Assembly: GCA_934045075.1 (NCBI GenBank)
Contig: OW203724.1
Location: forward strand, 6,559,473 to 6,623,472
Length of the DNA: 64,000 bases
Direction of reading: 5' to 3'
Source of the DNA: Yponomeuta sedellus
Taxonomy: Eukaryota > Arthropoda > Insecta > Lepidoptera > Yponomeutidae
Shown here: positions 45,757 through 58,045 of the stretch, one piece after another
Layout of the letters: every line of letters begins with the position of its first letter
Position numbering within the stretch: the stretch's first letter is position 1
The notes under the pieces: model-generated
What the model was told of the DNA's origin: nothing
Seen by the model: the letters and a program-made list of their open reading frames with translations, nothing else
The model's database searches: none
Made by a program: the position numbers and the translations under genes

Positions 45757-45774
45757 CCTTTACTTCTGACACCA
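45757..45774 (-). promoter_or_regulatory. Primer-binding site of the BEL/Pao element
   Basis: Directly inside the 5' LTR the minus strand reads tggtgtcagaagt, beginning with the TGG that pairs with a tRNA 3' CCA. Only about 25 bases separate the LTR from the ATG. Which tRNA primes cannot be told without a comparison. Confidence 0.7.
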
Positions 45775-45949
45775 TGAAACGAATGCACGTAAAATTGATG
45801 AAAACGCGAAAATCTTGTAGGAATCTTTTAATCTGTCTTTTTCTAGTTTTGCAATGACCATGTCCTATTTTTAAAAAGTAGACATAATAATATAAAACGC
45901 TATCAAAAAGTAAAATACTTAAAAAAGGTTGATTGGCCGGTCGGCAACA
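45775..45949 (-). repeat. 5' LTR of the BEL/Pao element
   Basis: 175 bases, identical to 39975-40149, with tg...ca ends. It should hold the promoter. It is short for an LTR and rich in A/T runs; no clear TATA box can be singled out. Confidence 0.95.
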
Positions 45950-45966
45950 ATATCTGAAAACTATAG

Positions 45967-46366
45967 TAGTAGTATTGGCATTTTTACATCTACGTAATGA
46001 GATGATTTATACAGCGTCCAGTGGTATCTTCACTCACACACTAGATGGGTGAAGGGACCACTCCGACGCTGCAGTGCCTGGGACATGGTTTTATAGATGG
46101 TGTAGGCTTGCCCAGCACCTATACCATCCTGACAGCTTAGTCGGCCTAGCCCACAGGAAAGACTAGTCATTACGTGCGGAGCCAACCAAGCCGCGGGTTT
46201 CCTCACGATGTTTTCCTTCACAGTTAGCGTGTGGTATTGCGACTACAAATTCGCAAATGTACATAACTTTGAAATTAAATAAAGTCATTGGTACATGCCC
46301 GCACTCGGGATCGAACATAGGGCTTTCGCTTGCCAGTCCATGGTTCTACCCATTGAGCTATCACCA
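45967..46366 (-). mobile_element. tRNA-derived SINE (family B), full length
   Basis: A minus-strand copy of 400 bases with the tRNA-like head at the right (cattgagctatcaccac) and the 3' end at the left (ggcatttttacatctac). The 13-base word ctgaaaactatag at 45954-45966 and 46367-46379 is its target duplication. The left duplicate abuts the BEL/Pao target duplication. Confidence 0.88.
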
Positions 46367-46469
46367 CTGAAAACTATAGACTTGTAATGAAACCGTCGAA
46401 AAAATTGTATTTCAAATTCGGGAAAAACTGCGAGACTCGATTCCTAAACTATTTATGATATAAAAAGTA

Positions 46470-46632
46470 CCACCTTCTTGAAATCCTTGCTCATAACACT
46501 GGAGCTTACGGTGACCCCTTCACGGTCCATTCGGTTATGCTGTGGAATGCACTGCCACAGAAACTATGCGCTAGTCCCACAATTGGTACATTTAAGAAGC
46601 AGTTGAAAGAGCACTATTTATCTCTATCATAA
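46470..46632 (+). pseudogene. LINE ORF2 C-terminal fragment
   Basis: The plus frame codes P-F-T-V-H-S-V-M-L-W-N-A-L-P and then G-T-F-K-K-Q-L-K-E-H-Y-L before a stop. This W-N-x-L-P ... F-K ... L-K-x-H pattern is the usual C-terminus of Jockey/CR1-type LINE proteins. The RT core is absent. Confidence 0.65.
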
Positions 46633-47391
46633 CTTTGAGCTGTATAATTATTTATTAAAATTGAAAAATTGAAATTGAAAAATGGTTTAACTATCGCAAA
46701 AGAGTACAACACAACAAAAAATAGACCAAGTTAATTACAAACTTAGTTAATTTATGATTTACTACATATTTATTTTATTTTATTTATTTATATATACAGG
46801 TATTTAGTCTATGTAGTGAATTATTTCTGCTTAGGTTATTGTTAAGGGTTTTTGCAGTCTATGTAGTTTATTTTGTACACGTATTGGAACGTTTTATAAC
46901 TTTTATAATTAATAAATAAACTCTGGAACTGGAACTTCAGGTCTGGTTTTATTTGTAGATATTACATGTAGATAAAACAGAAAAAACTGGATGAAAACGG
47001 ATAAGCAGGTAAAAAGTCAGATCTGGTCAAAGGGTTAAGTAGTAGTGGTGAAAATGAGGGAAATCGAAGAATGAGTGGCAAAATTTAAATATTTGAAAAT
47101 GATAGATAGAAAAAGAAATAAAAATGGTGTGAAGAGGTTTGCACCGTTACAGTAAATAGACACGTTTTTTACTGCTGCTCCGACTCTCCAAGGTTTGCTG
47201 GAAGAAATCTCTTACAGAGATAAGCTCGCCTTTGTACAAGTTATTTCTTACGTAATGTCCTTTTTGATGTTTCGTTTGCAATAAAGTATAATAATTATAA
47301 TAAAGTATCTACAAGTCAAGAACATCTATATAAATTAACAATTAGCTTTGTGGTGGAAGCTTCCAAGCGTAAATTATGTTAATGCATTGTA
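46633..47391. repeat. LINE 3' UTR-like sequence; no gene
   Basis: AT-rich, with another LINE tail at about 47155-47298 (gaagaaatctcttacagaga, then ataagctcgcctttgtac, ending gcaataaagtata). No gene seen. Confidence 0.5.
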
Positions 47392-47702
47392 TTATATATA
47401 TATTGGCCTTTTTGCATCTAGTTAATGAGATGATTTATACAGCGTCCAGTGGTATCTTCACTCACACACTAGATGGGTGAAGGGACCACTCCGACGCTGT
47501 AGTGCCTGGGACATGGTTTTATAGATGGTTTTTAGGCTTGCCCAGCACCTATACCATCCTGACAGCTTAGTCGGCCTAGCCCACAGGAAAGACTAGTCAA
47601 TACGTGCGGAGCCAACCAAGCCGCGGGTTTCCTCACGATGTTTTCCTTCATAGTTAGCGTGTGGTATTGCGACTACAAATTCGCAAATGTACGCAGCTTT
47701 GA
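47392..47702 (-). mobile_element. tRNA-derived SINE (family B), head-truncated
   Basis: Minus-strand copy lacking the tRNA-like head. The word aatgcattgta at 47381-47391 and 47703-47713 is the target duplication. The 3' end carries a short TA tail before ttggcctttttgcatcta. Confidence 0.85.
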
Positions 47703-47713
47703 AATGCATTGTA

Positions 47714-48182
47714 GTACAATGACAAGAACATGAACGTGGCGATTTAATTTCATTGCTGCTTTATCTAAGCCCGCCCAAGTATCAAACCTTCGAGGCGCCA
47801 ATGGTCTAAAAAACACGTCACGAGACGCGTCCATTTAACAGTCATTGTATTGTAATACACTAACAGAATGAAGGCCTTGTTTTATTTGTGACAAATACGA
47901 ACGTCTAAGTCAGATGCAATAAAGATTCATTCAAAAATTGTAGAAAAGAAAACCCCGGTCAAGAGTTTGAAACAAAAAGTCCATTACGTCAGCTAATGTT
48001 GACCCGGGCCAGTCCCGGGCAGCGCTGGTTTTCAGCCCCTCTTCTCCTTACTATGTTACGGAATAGTGCTAGGAAGGCTGAAACAGTTAACTAGATAACT
48101 AAAAGAATTATTGATATAGTTTAAAAACGAAACTCATTATTATTTCATAGTTGAGTTGATTTCAACTCAACTATGAAATACT
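47714..48182. other. No gene seen; palindrome
   Basis: A palindrome with 19-base arms lies at 48141-48180 (tatttcatagttgagttga and its complement, 2-base centre). No gene. Confidence 0.6.
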
Positions 48183-48420
48183 GATATGCACCCTTTGTAT
48201 GACCGCACTGCTAGGGTGCGGGCCTCTTCCTGCATCGCAGGAAGATTAGGCCATACTCCACCACCGGGGCCAAGTCCGGGTTGGGGGAGGATTGAAAGAC
48301 AGTGGCGGGCATTACTGGGAGAAGTTATCAAGCCGCCCATAAGGCCTCTGATATGGGTTAACTACTGCCATTGCATGACAGCCGGCCCCAACAGCTTAAC
48401 GTGCCTTGCGAAGCACCGAA
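48183..48420 (-). mobile_element. 5S-like SINE, truncated copy without the 5S head
   Basis: Shares the family body (gggcctcttcctgcatcgca, ccatactccaccaccggg) and stops near cttgcgaagcacc, before the 5S-like part. Confidence 0.65.
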
Positions 48421-48777
48421 ACTCAAATATGAAATATAGGATAGCTAATACAGCCACGGAATAAGCTCTTCGCGATTTAGGTCAAGCACTGCTAAAATGA
48501 CTGGGTTACCTTGGAACAAATGGTATGGTTTGTCATAACACTGTCGTGTTCTGTTTTTTGCAATGTTAAGACGACGTAATAGCGTTATCGTAGAATTAAA
48601 TTACCCTGTCAAGCAGCACGTGTAGTGATGACACGACAAGATTATCATAAAACGTTTCCATGAAAACCATCAAAAGTGTCATTTGTTTGCATACAAATGT
48701 ACACCAGGCAGATAACTTCAACGAAAATTTATGCAGTCGGGATAAGTTTGCAATAGACACGTAAACAAACATCTTTT

Positions 48778-49118
48778 AAGGGTTTCGTACCCAAAGAGTA
48801 AAGGACTCTATTACTATGACTCCACTGTACATCTGCCTGTCTGTTACCAGGCAGTACCTCATAAACAATATAGCAAGACTGTGAAATTTTAACAAATGAT
48901 GTACTTTTGTTGCCACTAGAACAACAAACTAAAAACCAAATAAAAATATTGTTAAACAGGGGCTCCGTTTCAATACAATGAACGTGATTTTCAGTGCCGT
49001 TTTCTTCAAGATATAAATAACGCTAATAGGTAGACGCTTGATATTCCAGTGTTGCATAGATAATGGTACGGAACCCTTCGTGCGCGAGTCCAACTCGCAC
49101 TTGGCTAGTTTTTTCTTT
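48778..49118. repeat. Interspersed repeat, lepidopteran-style
   Basis: Begins agggtttcgtacccaaagag and ends ccaactcgcacttggctag followed by a T run. I recall similar blocks as common in moth genomes; the class is not clear from sequence alone. Confidence 0.5.
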
Positions 49119-52040
49119 TGTTTATTATTTGTCTAACTAAAGAACAAAGAATTCTAGTCACATTGCACGTTCCCCGACACGTCATTTGTTTAAGTAATTT
49201 ACCGGATATTAGGTATGTATATCTTTTCCCACCACATATTTATGAATCAAAACACAGTTTATGGCAACAACAGTATATTGTTTTAGTGTTATAAGTTGGC
49301 AAAAATGATATTTCTCTCTGTGTGACCGAATATCCATGGAGTGGAGGGTCCAAGTTGTGTTACAAATAAATTAAGTAAATAAATTAAGTGTTATAAGTAA
49401 ATTATCTTGATCCCAATCTACGACTTACAAATGTATAGTACACTACCACGATGCTTCACCCTGAGCCATAATAATTGTTAGTGTGTGTCAGACAATGGCT
49501 CAAATATTATTATAATATTTCTCAACTAGAAATTAGGTTTCTCAACTTATTTTTTAATATACTGAAAAGTAATAGTTGAAAAATATGGCATTTTTATTGC
49601 CAATTACATAAAGGCTGATTTCCAACCAATAAACGTGTATATGTCGCCGCCAACTCATTCAATCAGCCGTATAATTCAACGGCAGGCATTCGATTACATG
49701 GCTAGCCTTTTAGTTGTAAGACAGCTTTGTCTAAAATGTTTCACCACTTGGCTGACCGAAAAGTAGCCTAAGCCTAGATAAAGTCTTTATTAAAAGACTC
49801 AATGAAAAGCCGCCATTGAGTCCTAGACAGTTAATTTGACGGCTAATTTTACCAGTTGGCGGGGCCATAAATACCAACAAAAACAAACTAGATAGAAAAT
49901 AGCAGGTTTCGTCACTGCCAAATTAATTTTAATAAACTGTTAATTTGATTTTATTATTACTTTTTATTCTAATTTTGTTCATAATGCGTAGATTTGGCAT
50001 GCATCAATCGATATAGGTACTGCTCGATGAATAACTTGAAACAATTTGCCTTCGCATGGCATTCTTTTGGATTTTACTGGTGGAGGACTCAGGATGTGGC
50101 TTAGAACTATTCTTTATACGTTAGTATTAAAGCTCTAATAAGATCACTTTGCTTCGTCAACTTTCATAGTCGTTTGTTTGTAGTATAGTTATTATACCTA
50201 TGAAGGTAGGTATAATAACTTTATTTTTATACCTTCATAGGTATAAAAATATAGTTTAACCTTGTTTTCGTTTTTAATGTTTTCGTTAATTACACACTGT
50301 AGGTCATTTAAATGCGCAACCGATACTGCTTTACAATTAACAAAAATTCAATCCATTGTCTTGGCACCAGACAATGGTTGCTATGGTTACCAGCGTTGTG
50401 GTTATACGTTATATATACTCTTTGGTTACCAGGCAAGACATCACAAATACGGAAACGCACCCAAAGTAAAATAAGTATGCCAGTATTTTTCAAAACCGGA
50501 CTTCAGAAAAGAAGGATGCTATCAAATCAACGCGTGCGGAGTGCGACAAACTTATCTGACCCGGCGACAGCGTCACTTTTCTCATAGTAAACTTAACGTT
50601 TCCATACAAAATTTGACACCTCCACCGAGGCAAATAACTTTGTTGCACTATATTTACGTTTTTTTTTTGTTAACTCATCCGCAGCGAGCTAATTTTCTTC
50701 TAGTAACAATGACGTGTGAAAACTGATTAGCCATCAACAATACCACAAAAACGTCATCAAGTAATTAACGAGTTAACTGGTCAAGTGGGCATAGACTGGC
50801 TTTTTGTTCCAATCGCTTCTAACAAGCTGGGCTGTGCCAAGTGCACAATTACGCATTCCCTTGAAGCAAACCAGTAGCGGCCGTTATTGACCCGGCTCGG
50901 TGTTTCTAGTTCACTGCCAAGATCACGTAACACTCAATGGAGATTGGAGAAGCTTGCGCTGCTTGCGGGCTGTGTTATTTTATGGGAGATTATATAACGA
51001 TCGAATAAAAAAAAAATCTTAGCGACTGATTCTTAGATAATGTTTTATAATAACTTCAGCGGTATTAATTTGAGTAATCGAAAGTAACTAAACTAACGAC
51101 GAATATTGGTTCATAATAAAAAAAACAGAACGAGCTTACAAAAAGTGGTTTGTGATTAATTCATTTTAGATTAGTTCATTTCTAAATGAGCGACTAGAAA
51201 TTAAGAGAGGGAACTTCAATGTTCAATATTAAGATAGAGACGATTTTCTCAATTGCGGTTTTACGTAACGAACCACTAAAAAGTTTACTTTAAGTAATGT
51301 TTTGTAAGCTGCTTTATGAATGCTCATTGGTTACTGATATTTTATTTGAGGTGTTATGTTTTTTAATTTGATACTATTCGAATTCCAAATTCGGACTGGT
51401 AAAGAGACTCGTGCAACTGTCCCAAATTCTTCATTAAAGGAGACCATTCAAATTGGGCCCAATACTCAAAGTGCTGGCTAACGAAAAAAAACATTTCCAA
51501 ACTCGTAATAGTTTGTCACATTGTCCAGAACATTTGATACTATGGCACCAAAACAGTGAAGCCTATAGTTTAGCTACTGTCAGACATTGAAAATCTTATA
51601 TTCCCATACATTGGACCAAATATGTTTATAAAATATACGTACCTATTAGGGTTTGTGTAGGGAGTCTTCCTCAACACTTCTACAAGATAAAAAAAAAGTA
51701 TCTTATAGCGTCTGTTTTGCATCATTAAAAATATATAGAAAAATCTGACCTTTCACGTCCACTAGTACTTAAGGTATTCATTTTAGGATATAGGATTTTT
51801 AGTATGAAATCAACAAACAATGTGGCCCATCGTTTAGTTTGGGCCCAACTTAGTATGAAGCGTGAATGGTCTCCTTTGTATGCAAACACGTTTCGTGTCC
51901 AGCAAATGGGCAATAACGTAATAATTTTTGTCACTTTTAACTCTAATTTACTGCCGCTTGTTTAAGTAGTACCCTTATTTTATTTAATATATGTCTTGCT
52001 GTAATCCACAGGTTTCACGCATAGTTTTTCTTAAACAACA
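49119..52040. other. Long stretch without a supported gene
   Basis: Small overlapping hairpins occur at about 50188-50252 (attatacctatgaaggt and the complement). The frames at 50262-50726 and 51725-51934 overlap in several frames without domain patterns. I see no exon that I can defend here. Confidence 0.5.
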
Positions 52041-52065
52041 CGTGTGCTAACGGCGCTCGGCTTGC

Positions 52066-52186
52066 TGATGCGCTCGTGGCCTTGTCGAAACGAGTGATTG
52101 GAAATAATCACTTGAGTTAAGCAACAACATGCACGGTCAGGTGCAGGATGGGTGACCGTCCCGTGACTACTAGTGGCATTACGACT
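52066..52186 (+). mobile_element. 5S rRNA-like SINE head, plus strand
   Basis: Only the head is present: gcgctcgtggccttg, gagttaagcaacaacatgca, ggtcaggtgcaggatgggtg, accgtcccgtgactac. In this direct orientation the match to the 3' half of 5S rRNA (AAGCAAC ... GGATGGGTGACC) is easiest to see. Confidence 0.7.
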
Positions 52187-52386
52187 TTTTTTTTAAAAGT
52201 GAACATGAGATATCTTAATATTTGTGTTAACTACCTATTTTTAGAACACACAGCCTAGAATTTAGTATAAATATCCTAGGACTTTAATCGATTACCACTA
52301 AAACCGGAACCGGATTTCGTCCAGATTTCATCACTTTTTAGAGATAAACGAGCATCTCCATCGAGACTTGGCTAGTTTTTACAGAA

Positions 52387-53505
52387 TGTTTTTGGTGGGA
52401 TTTCACTTCTTTTTGTAGAAACGTGGGCATATTGATTTATTTTATTATACAATAAATCAATCCGCTGCCCCCCCCCCTAAATCGAGGGCAGTAGAAGAAC
52501 GTCGCATACGACTGTAACGCGGCCGGTTGCCACTTCGTCATATACGCTTATCGGATAAACAAAACGTAAGCGCGTTTTAAAATACAGTCAGCGCCATCTA
52601 GCGGCGTGTGCGGGTATGCGCACAAAAATAAAGTAAAATAAAATAGAGAATAATCTTCTCATAGTTTGGTTGGGTTCTTTGTGTTGTGTGTTCTGTCAGG
52701 GTCACCAGGTTCTCAAGATCTTCGATTTTCCTAGTTTTTATAGTTTCCCTTTTAAGTGGCCGTTAAACCCTGACCCAAATTTCAGCTCTCTGGGTTTAAT
52801 TCAATTCAATTTTCAATTCAATTCATTTATTGCCATAAATTACAGTATTCATAGATATTATAATTAGATATTGCACGTGTAATTTTACCAATTAAGGCGT
52901 AGCAAAATACTTAAAAGTAAGGATTTAATTAACTTAATTTACAACTTATACATTAGAAAACAAAAGATGAAAAGGGAAAAAAAATAATTGCAATTACATA
53001 GAATTCTTTGTCAAAATTATGTTTATGAGAAGTACTAGTTTTATTTTGATGATCATCAGTGAGTGAGTGTCATAAATGCTAAACTTTGCTGTCGCTTAAC
53101 TTCGGAACTAAATGACCTACAGATTTGAAATTTTCGATTTTAAGTAGTGACTCCAGCTTACTGGATGACGAAAATTTCTGCGTTCTGGTCTTATCCAGAG
53201 GTTTTCAAACAGGGGCCTGAAAATGCGGCGAAATGGTCCCAGTAAATATGGTTACGGCAGTGTTTGCTGCGCGCTCGACTTGGCGTGGGCACTGCCGTGC
53301 CCCCTGATTATAATACACGTTACGATTTTTACTCCATTGGCGGCCCTAAGCGTCTTAAGCCGCAGTTTCTGCGCTACTTTGAATAACATCTTTTCATTTC
53401 ATTTCATAGGCAATAATATATTGTCAACTAAAACATATACATTTGCAACATTTCGGACCTGCTTTGAAAGTATTAGCAAACAATTAAATTTTTTAAATAA
53501 AATTA
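52387..53505. other. No gene seen
   Basis: Contains a run of C near 52470 and repeated ttcaattcaa words near 52800-52830. No supported gene. Confidence 0.5.
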
Positions 53506-53520
53506 AATATCCTACTTTTT

Positions 53521-53704
53521 TTAAAATCTATTTATAGGCCAAAAATTCCACCCATGCCGGGATTCGAACCCGCGACCTCTGGCTATCCGTGCCAGCGCTG
53601 TTCGAACGGGTGCGAATCTCGGCATGGGTGGAATTTTTGGCCTCTAAATAGGTTTTTAAAATTGTCCTTAGCACGGGTTAGTGCATTAAAAATAAGAATA
53701 GTAT
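53521..53704 (+). mobile_element. tRNA-like fold-back SINE, short palindromic copy
   Basis: Inverted tRNA-like module at the left, shortened centre, plus-strand module and tail at the right. Flanks aatatcctacttttt (53506-53520) and aatatcttacttttt (53705-53719) form a 15-base target duplication with one change. Confidence 0.8.
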
Positions 53705-54379
53705 AATATCTTACTTTTTACAATTTTTTCTTATTTTTTTGTAAGAAATGGTCTACTTACACAACTTGTGTATTCGATTCGAAACTGCATCTCCAACCAA
53801 AGTCGTGCGAAGTGTCGTGGCATCGTAAACATCTTTTATACTATAAAAAATCACGACTATCTAAAAATTCTACATACACCATGCGTGTTCAATAAATTAA
53901 TTGACACTTAACAAGACGAATAGAATATTCCCTTAAGAAACGATTATCGATGAAAACGATTTCAACGTCACCTGCAGTATAACAACTTTTTAGACCTCAT
54001 TAATACAATCAAAATAAAAGAAGCCGTAAATGTTTTTTCCGTCTGCCAGAGGCTGGAAAACCGGTTCCAACTGGCCGGACTAGTTTTTGGAACGAAAATA
54101 GCCTACGTTGTAAAAATATTGCTAAGAAATCTCAAGGCAGATTGAATCTATTTATGAACAAACTATTCCTTTCACGCACCGACCTTAAAGACGAACGGTC
54201 TTGTTAAATAAAGCAAAAAATTAAAACCGACTTTAGTACATAAAGGCACTATAACGTAGAAACAGGTTTTAGCCTTTTTTAGGGAGCAGGGTACCACTGC
54301 CTTAGAGATAAGGTCAATGTAAAATGTTTCCTAAGTAAATTATCTTTTAATTTAAACAAAATAGAGGTCTACATTGGCC

Positions 54380-54470
54380 CCCATTGGTGGTGCAGTATCA
54401 CCTAACCTTCCTTGGATGCAGGAAGAGACCCGTGGCCCAGGAGTGGGGACATACGAATGGTTGATATCAT
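54380..54470 (+). repeat. 5S-like SINE body fragment
   Basis: Opposite orientation to most copies: aaccttccttggatgcagga, agagacccgtggcccagg. Short and diverged. Confidence 0.55.
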
Positions 54471-54895
54471 ATCAGACATTTGAAATACGTATATATTAGT
54501 ATTGTAGAAGAAAATCTAGGAGTGGGTGCCAAGTTGCAGACCAATACATTTTGAGCACCAAATACCTACTTACTTGAGCTAAACTTTCTGAAGAACGACA
54601 TTCGAGCTGATGATCTTCAAAATATGTTCACCAGACACCAGAAAATGAGTAAGTGAATGAAATATTTGTTGAATAAAGTGTTTGTAACATCAAAAGTTTT
54701 TTGCCTTAAAATTTGAAGTTTTCAATTTCCATCTCTGAGAATTTTTACCACAAAATCACCTAATTACACTGGGTTTAATTTTACGCTATGTTTTATGAAA
54801 CAATTGCATAGATTAGACTGACAAACACAAACCTTGTTGTGTTGAACATTTTCTGATTTTGTTTTCTAATAATTGGTATGTTATAACTTATAATA

Positions 54896-55083
54896 GATGA
54901 ATACATTCACAGATTCGTCTCGATCATCAGATTCGACTTTAATTTTTTTTTTGTTACAAACAATGTATGTAACAAAAAAAAATTAAAGTCTTGACTAAAA
55001 AAAAATATTGTTAAGTAGTTGCAGCAACAACAGTGTTTTTGACATATCCTCAGATAGTTAACGAATCTGTGAATGTATTCATC
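54896..55083. mobile_element. Nested-palindrome MITE-like element
   Basis: Outer 22-base inverted repeats (54896-54917 and 55062-55083, exact) enclose inner arms of about 23 bases (54935-54958 and 54968-54990). The inner hairpin is off centre, so two fold-backs are nested. Confidence 0.7.
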
Positions 55084-55529
55084 ACCGTCTTAGCGAAAAC
55101 GTTTTATAAAAATTACAAAGCTATACCATAATCAATCAGCGTTTTACTTATCTAAGAGCCTCTGAGACAGGCATTACTTTTTTTTAAGTTAGACCGGATG
55201 AGTCAGATGGACAGTAGATTAACGTTAAAAGTTATTTAGATGATGGTTGCGTCTAGTGTTCAACACATTAATGAGTAATAACTTGATTGAAAACTCTGTT
55301 AATTAAGTAAAATATTATCTTTTTTAAAACAATAAATGTGGAGTTTCTTTGCTAGCTTCTTCTCCATTTCATTTTCAAACTTCTACTACACATAATTATG
55401 AAAATTAAAATGCATACGTTCATTAATTTTGTCTTTATAATGAATTTAAATATTTGTATTGAACATATTTAGTTTTAGGTATACTAATTAATATTTTTCA
55501 TGTATAAATTATATTTTTGTTAGGGCACC

Positions 55530-55675
55530 TTGAAAAATTCCGACAGTAAGACCAGCCACTAGTCTTGCAAGCCTCCACCAATCCGGACTTGGCCCCCGTG
55601 GTGGAGTATGGCCTATACGTCCTTCCTTAGGGAAGAGACCCGTGCCCCTTGGTGGGGACATAATGGGCTGACGCT
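55530..55675 (+). repeat. Diverged 5S-SINE-body relative
   Basis: Shares ggcccccgtggtggagtatg and gaagagacccgtgcccc with the SINE bodies, in plus orientation. Another such piece lies at 57545-57665. Confidence 0.5.
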
Positions 55676-55724
55676 GATATTTTAGTTCCACTTGCGTTAG
55701 AGACTAAAGAGATTATAGGAGCCC

Positions 55725-55905
55725 AGGCCAAAATCCCTGTTAGTGAGCTGGGGGCCGATTGAGGGACAGTGAGCTTGACTGCCGCTCCGGTGCTGATCTT
55801 GGGCAAAGGATCTCTTTGGCGGTGCAGCGTACCAATGCTGCTAGCGTATTGGGGTCCTTTGGTACAATATTTTCCGGAGTGGTTAGTTCAGTTGGGGGTT
55901 TTTTG
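55725..55905 (+). pseudogene. LINE ORF2 C-terminal fragment
   Basis: One plus frame reads G-Q-R-I-S-L-A-V-Q-R-T-N-A-A-S-V-L-G, matching the tail seen at 18650-18885. Upstream frame is degenerate. Confidence 0.5.
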
Positions 55906-57540
55906 CATACTATAATTATTACTGTATAATTAATTGGCCATGCTACATTATTTTATATGAACAGAAATCTCAAAACCATTTCGAGAATTTTGCTTTCCGT
56001 ACAATTTCTATTTATCAGATTTATAAATAAGTCTATATTTTTTAAGATATTCAATAATAAGCTTTGACCCTTAATGACGTCAGCTAAGGCAGTTGAGGTA
56101 TAATAATTAATCCTTTGTGTTACAAAAAAAAACGAAATGTCAATGCGTGATTATTTATGTAGTCTGTGGATTATTTTTTCTACCACTCTTTTCCACTATG
56201 GCTTTGTCTGATTTTCGTCCACCTTAACTTTGGGATATAAAACAGTACTGCATATAATTTTTCATGTATTCCGCGTTCACTTCACGACACCATTCTTCTC
56301 GCAGCTGTTCAGGATTGGTACGAATAACATATCCGGGTTATTGCTGGATTATTCGAACAAAAAGGGACGAAACACTCTTTGCTTTCCATTTTATGAAGAA
56401 ATTCACACCACAGAATACACGGTTAGCGGACTATTGTTCTGTAAGCCGACCAAATCAACGTTAGACAACTGACGTTAATGACCTTTGTTTTTTTTTTATG
56501 TAGGCAAAGGCTATCCCTACAAACATGCACTGATGACGTCACACACCACAAAATTTTAGAAAAATATTAAAAATAGAAATAATTAATAAAATCCAAAACT
56601 AACGAAATTAGTTTCTTGAAATGGTCCATATTTTCGAAATGAATTATAAAAAACTTATATCAAAAATAGTAGCATGGCCAATTATTTCTCTATATTCTGT
56701 GTTCTTGACGAAAATTTTAGTGGATATTGTTTGTCACTAATGTGAGTGAAAGGTATTTATTTGCTTGAAAATAAATATGCAAATTTCAATGTCCTGCCGA
56801 CTAGACAAGAAGAAAATACGGTGCGTGGAGTTTCTTCACAAATAAATGCGCCCTTGCTGAAGCTACCATTCTTAACGTTCAATGAACGATACGATGTATC
56901 AATCTCATATTGAATTAAGGATGACATATTTGGTTATGCTCTGTACTTTAAACAAAAGTCTCTGAGAAACGAAAAACAAGTTCTAGTACAACTATTTGTG
57001 TAAAATAAGTGTTTGCCAGCAAGACAAAGAATGTATTACTTTGTTGTATCTTACAAAATGACTTGCTAGAGCGATAAATGAAGCAAATAAATTGCTGTGG
57101 TAATTAAGCGTTTAGAGAAGAGGAAACAGGTGTTGAAATCACGTCACGGAAGTTCAATGCCACAGAATAACTTGCCTTCAAACATAATCACGCCTATACG
57201 CTGAAGTGATAGTCAGCGACCATAATTTGCTAATGCTACTCCACGATCATTTTCAATTGTTGCCCACTAAAAGTGGTATTAGGTTTTTCAATTTACGTTT
57301 TCCATCATTTCAACGATACGTGAAAAGGGAAACTTTAAAGAAAACTTCAAATCGTACTGAAACTATCAACTACTCCGTACAATCGGTGTCCCAGTTTCAG
57401 TTTGATTTGACCAGCTAACATTTTTTCACGGCTCTTGACATTTTCCCTCTCTGTCAGAGTGTACAAACTGAAGGTTTTGGTAACTTACTTTTTTATATAA
57501 CATTGGTAACCTATATTTTTATTCTATTTATTAGTGACAT
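55906..57540. other. No gene seen
   Basis: AT-rich. The two overlapping plus frames at 56230-56472 and the one at 57206-57418 show no recognised pattern. Confidence 0.5.
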
Positions 57541-57937
57541 CTGACAGGCCCACTACTGTTTTACAATCCTCCACCAACCCGGACTTGCCCCCGTGGTGTA
57601 GTGTGGCCTAAGCTTAATGCGATGCAGGAAAAGACCCGTGCCCCAGCAGTCAGGACCTAAGTTAAGGGGTGACAGCGCAAGACCTGGCAGATCTTGTAGA
57701 CTCAGCAAAAGTAGACTAATAATGTATTACAATAACCTGAAAATATGTGTTTTTTCTTGGAAGGTAGGTACCAGGGTCTGTACGATTTCATTGAGAACAA
57801 AGTTTTGTATCTAAAGCAAACCCCTGACAAAAGAATCCTTCATGATCGTCTTTCCTGATTGGGGGGTCAACCAGGGTTTTCTGATAAAGCCTTTCCAATT
57901 ACGTACCTATTTAAACGTTAATCTCACGCAACCTTGC

Positions 57938-58045
57938 ATGCAACGACTAATGAACGTTGATGAAGCGAAGGTAATCTATCAGCATCGTGGCAAGTGGCAG
58001 TGCCTGGTCTCTGCCTAGCCTTCTGGGATACAGGCGTGAGGTTAT
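57938..58045. repeat. Interspersed repeat fragment (family F)
   Basis: Contains tgaacgttgatgaagcgaag and gggatacaggcgtgaggtta; close to the copy at 5842-5940. Confidence 0.6.

Larger units (their letters stand above)
39975..45949 (-). mobile_element. Complete BEL/Pao LTR retrotransposon
   Basis: A 5975-base element on the minus strand with 175-base LTRs, 5-base target duplication atatc (39970-39974 and 45950-45954), a primer-binding site, a purine-rich stretch before the 3' LTR and one long gag-pol frame. The two LTRs read identically over all 175 positions, so the insertion is very recent. It shows no stop or shift and could be active. It carries no env-like gene. Confidence 0.96.

Noticed and set aside
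50262..50726. Overlapping short plus frames
   Set aside because: Three frames overlap without domain, splice or codon evidence; probably chance.
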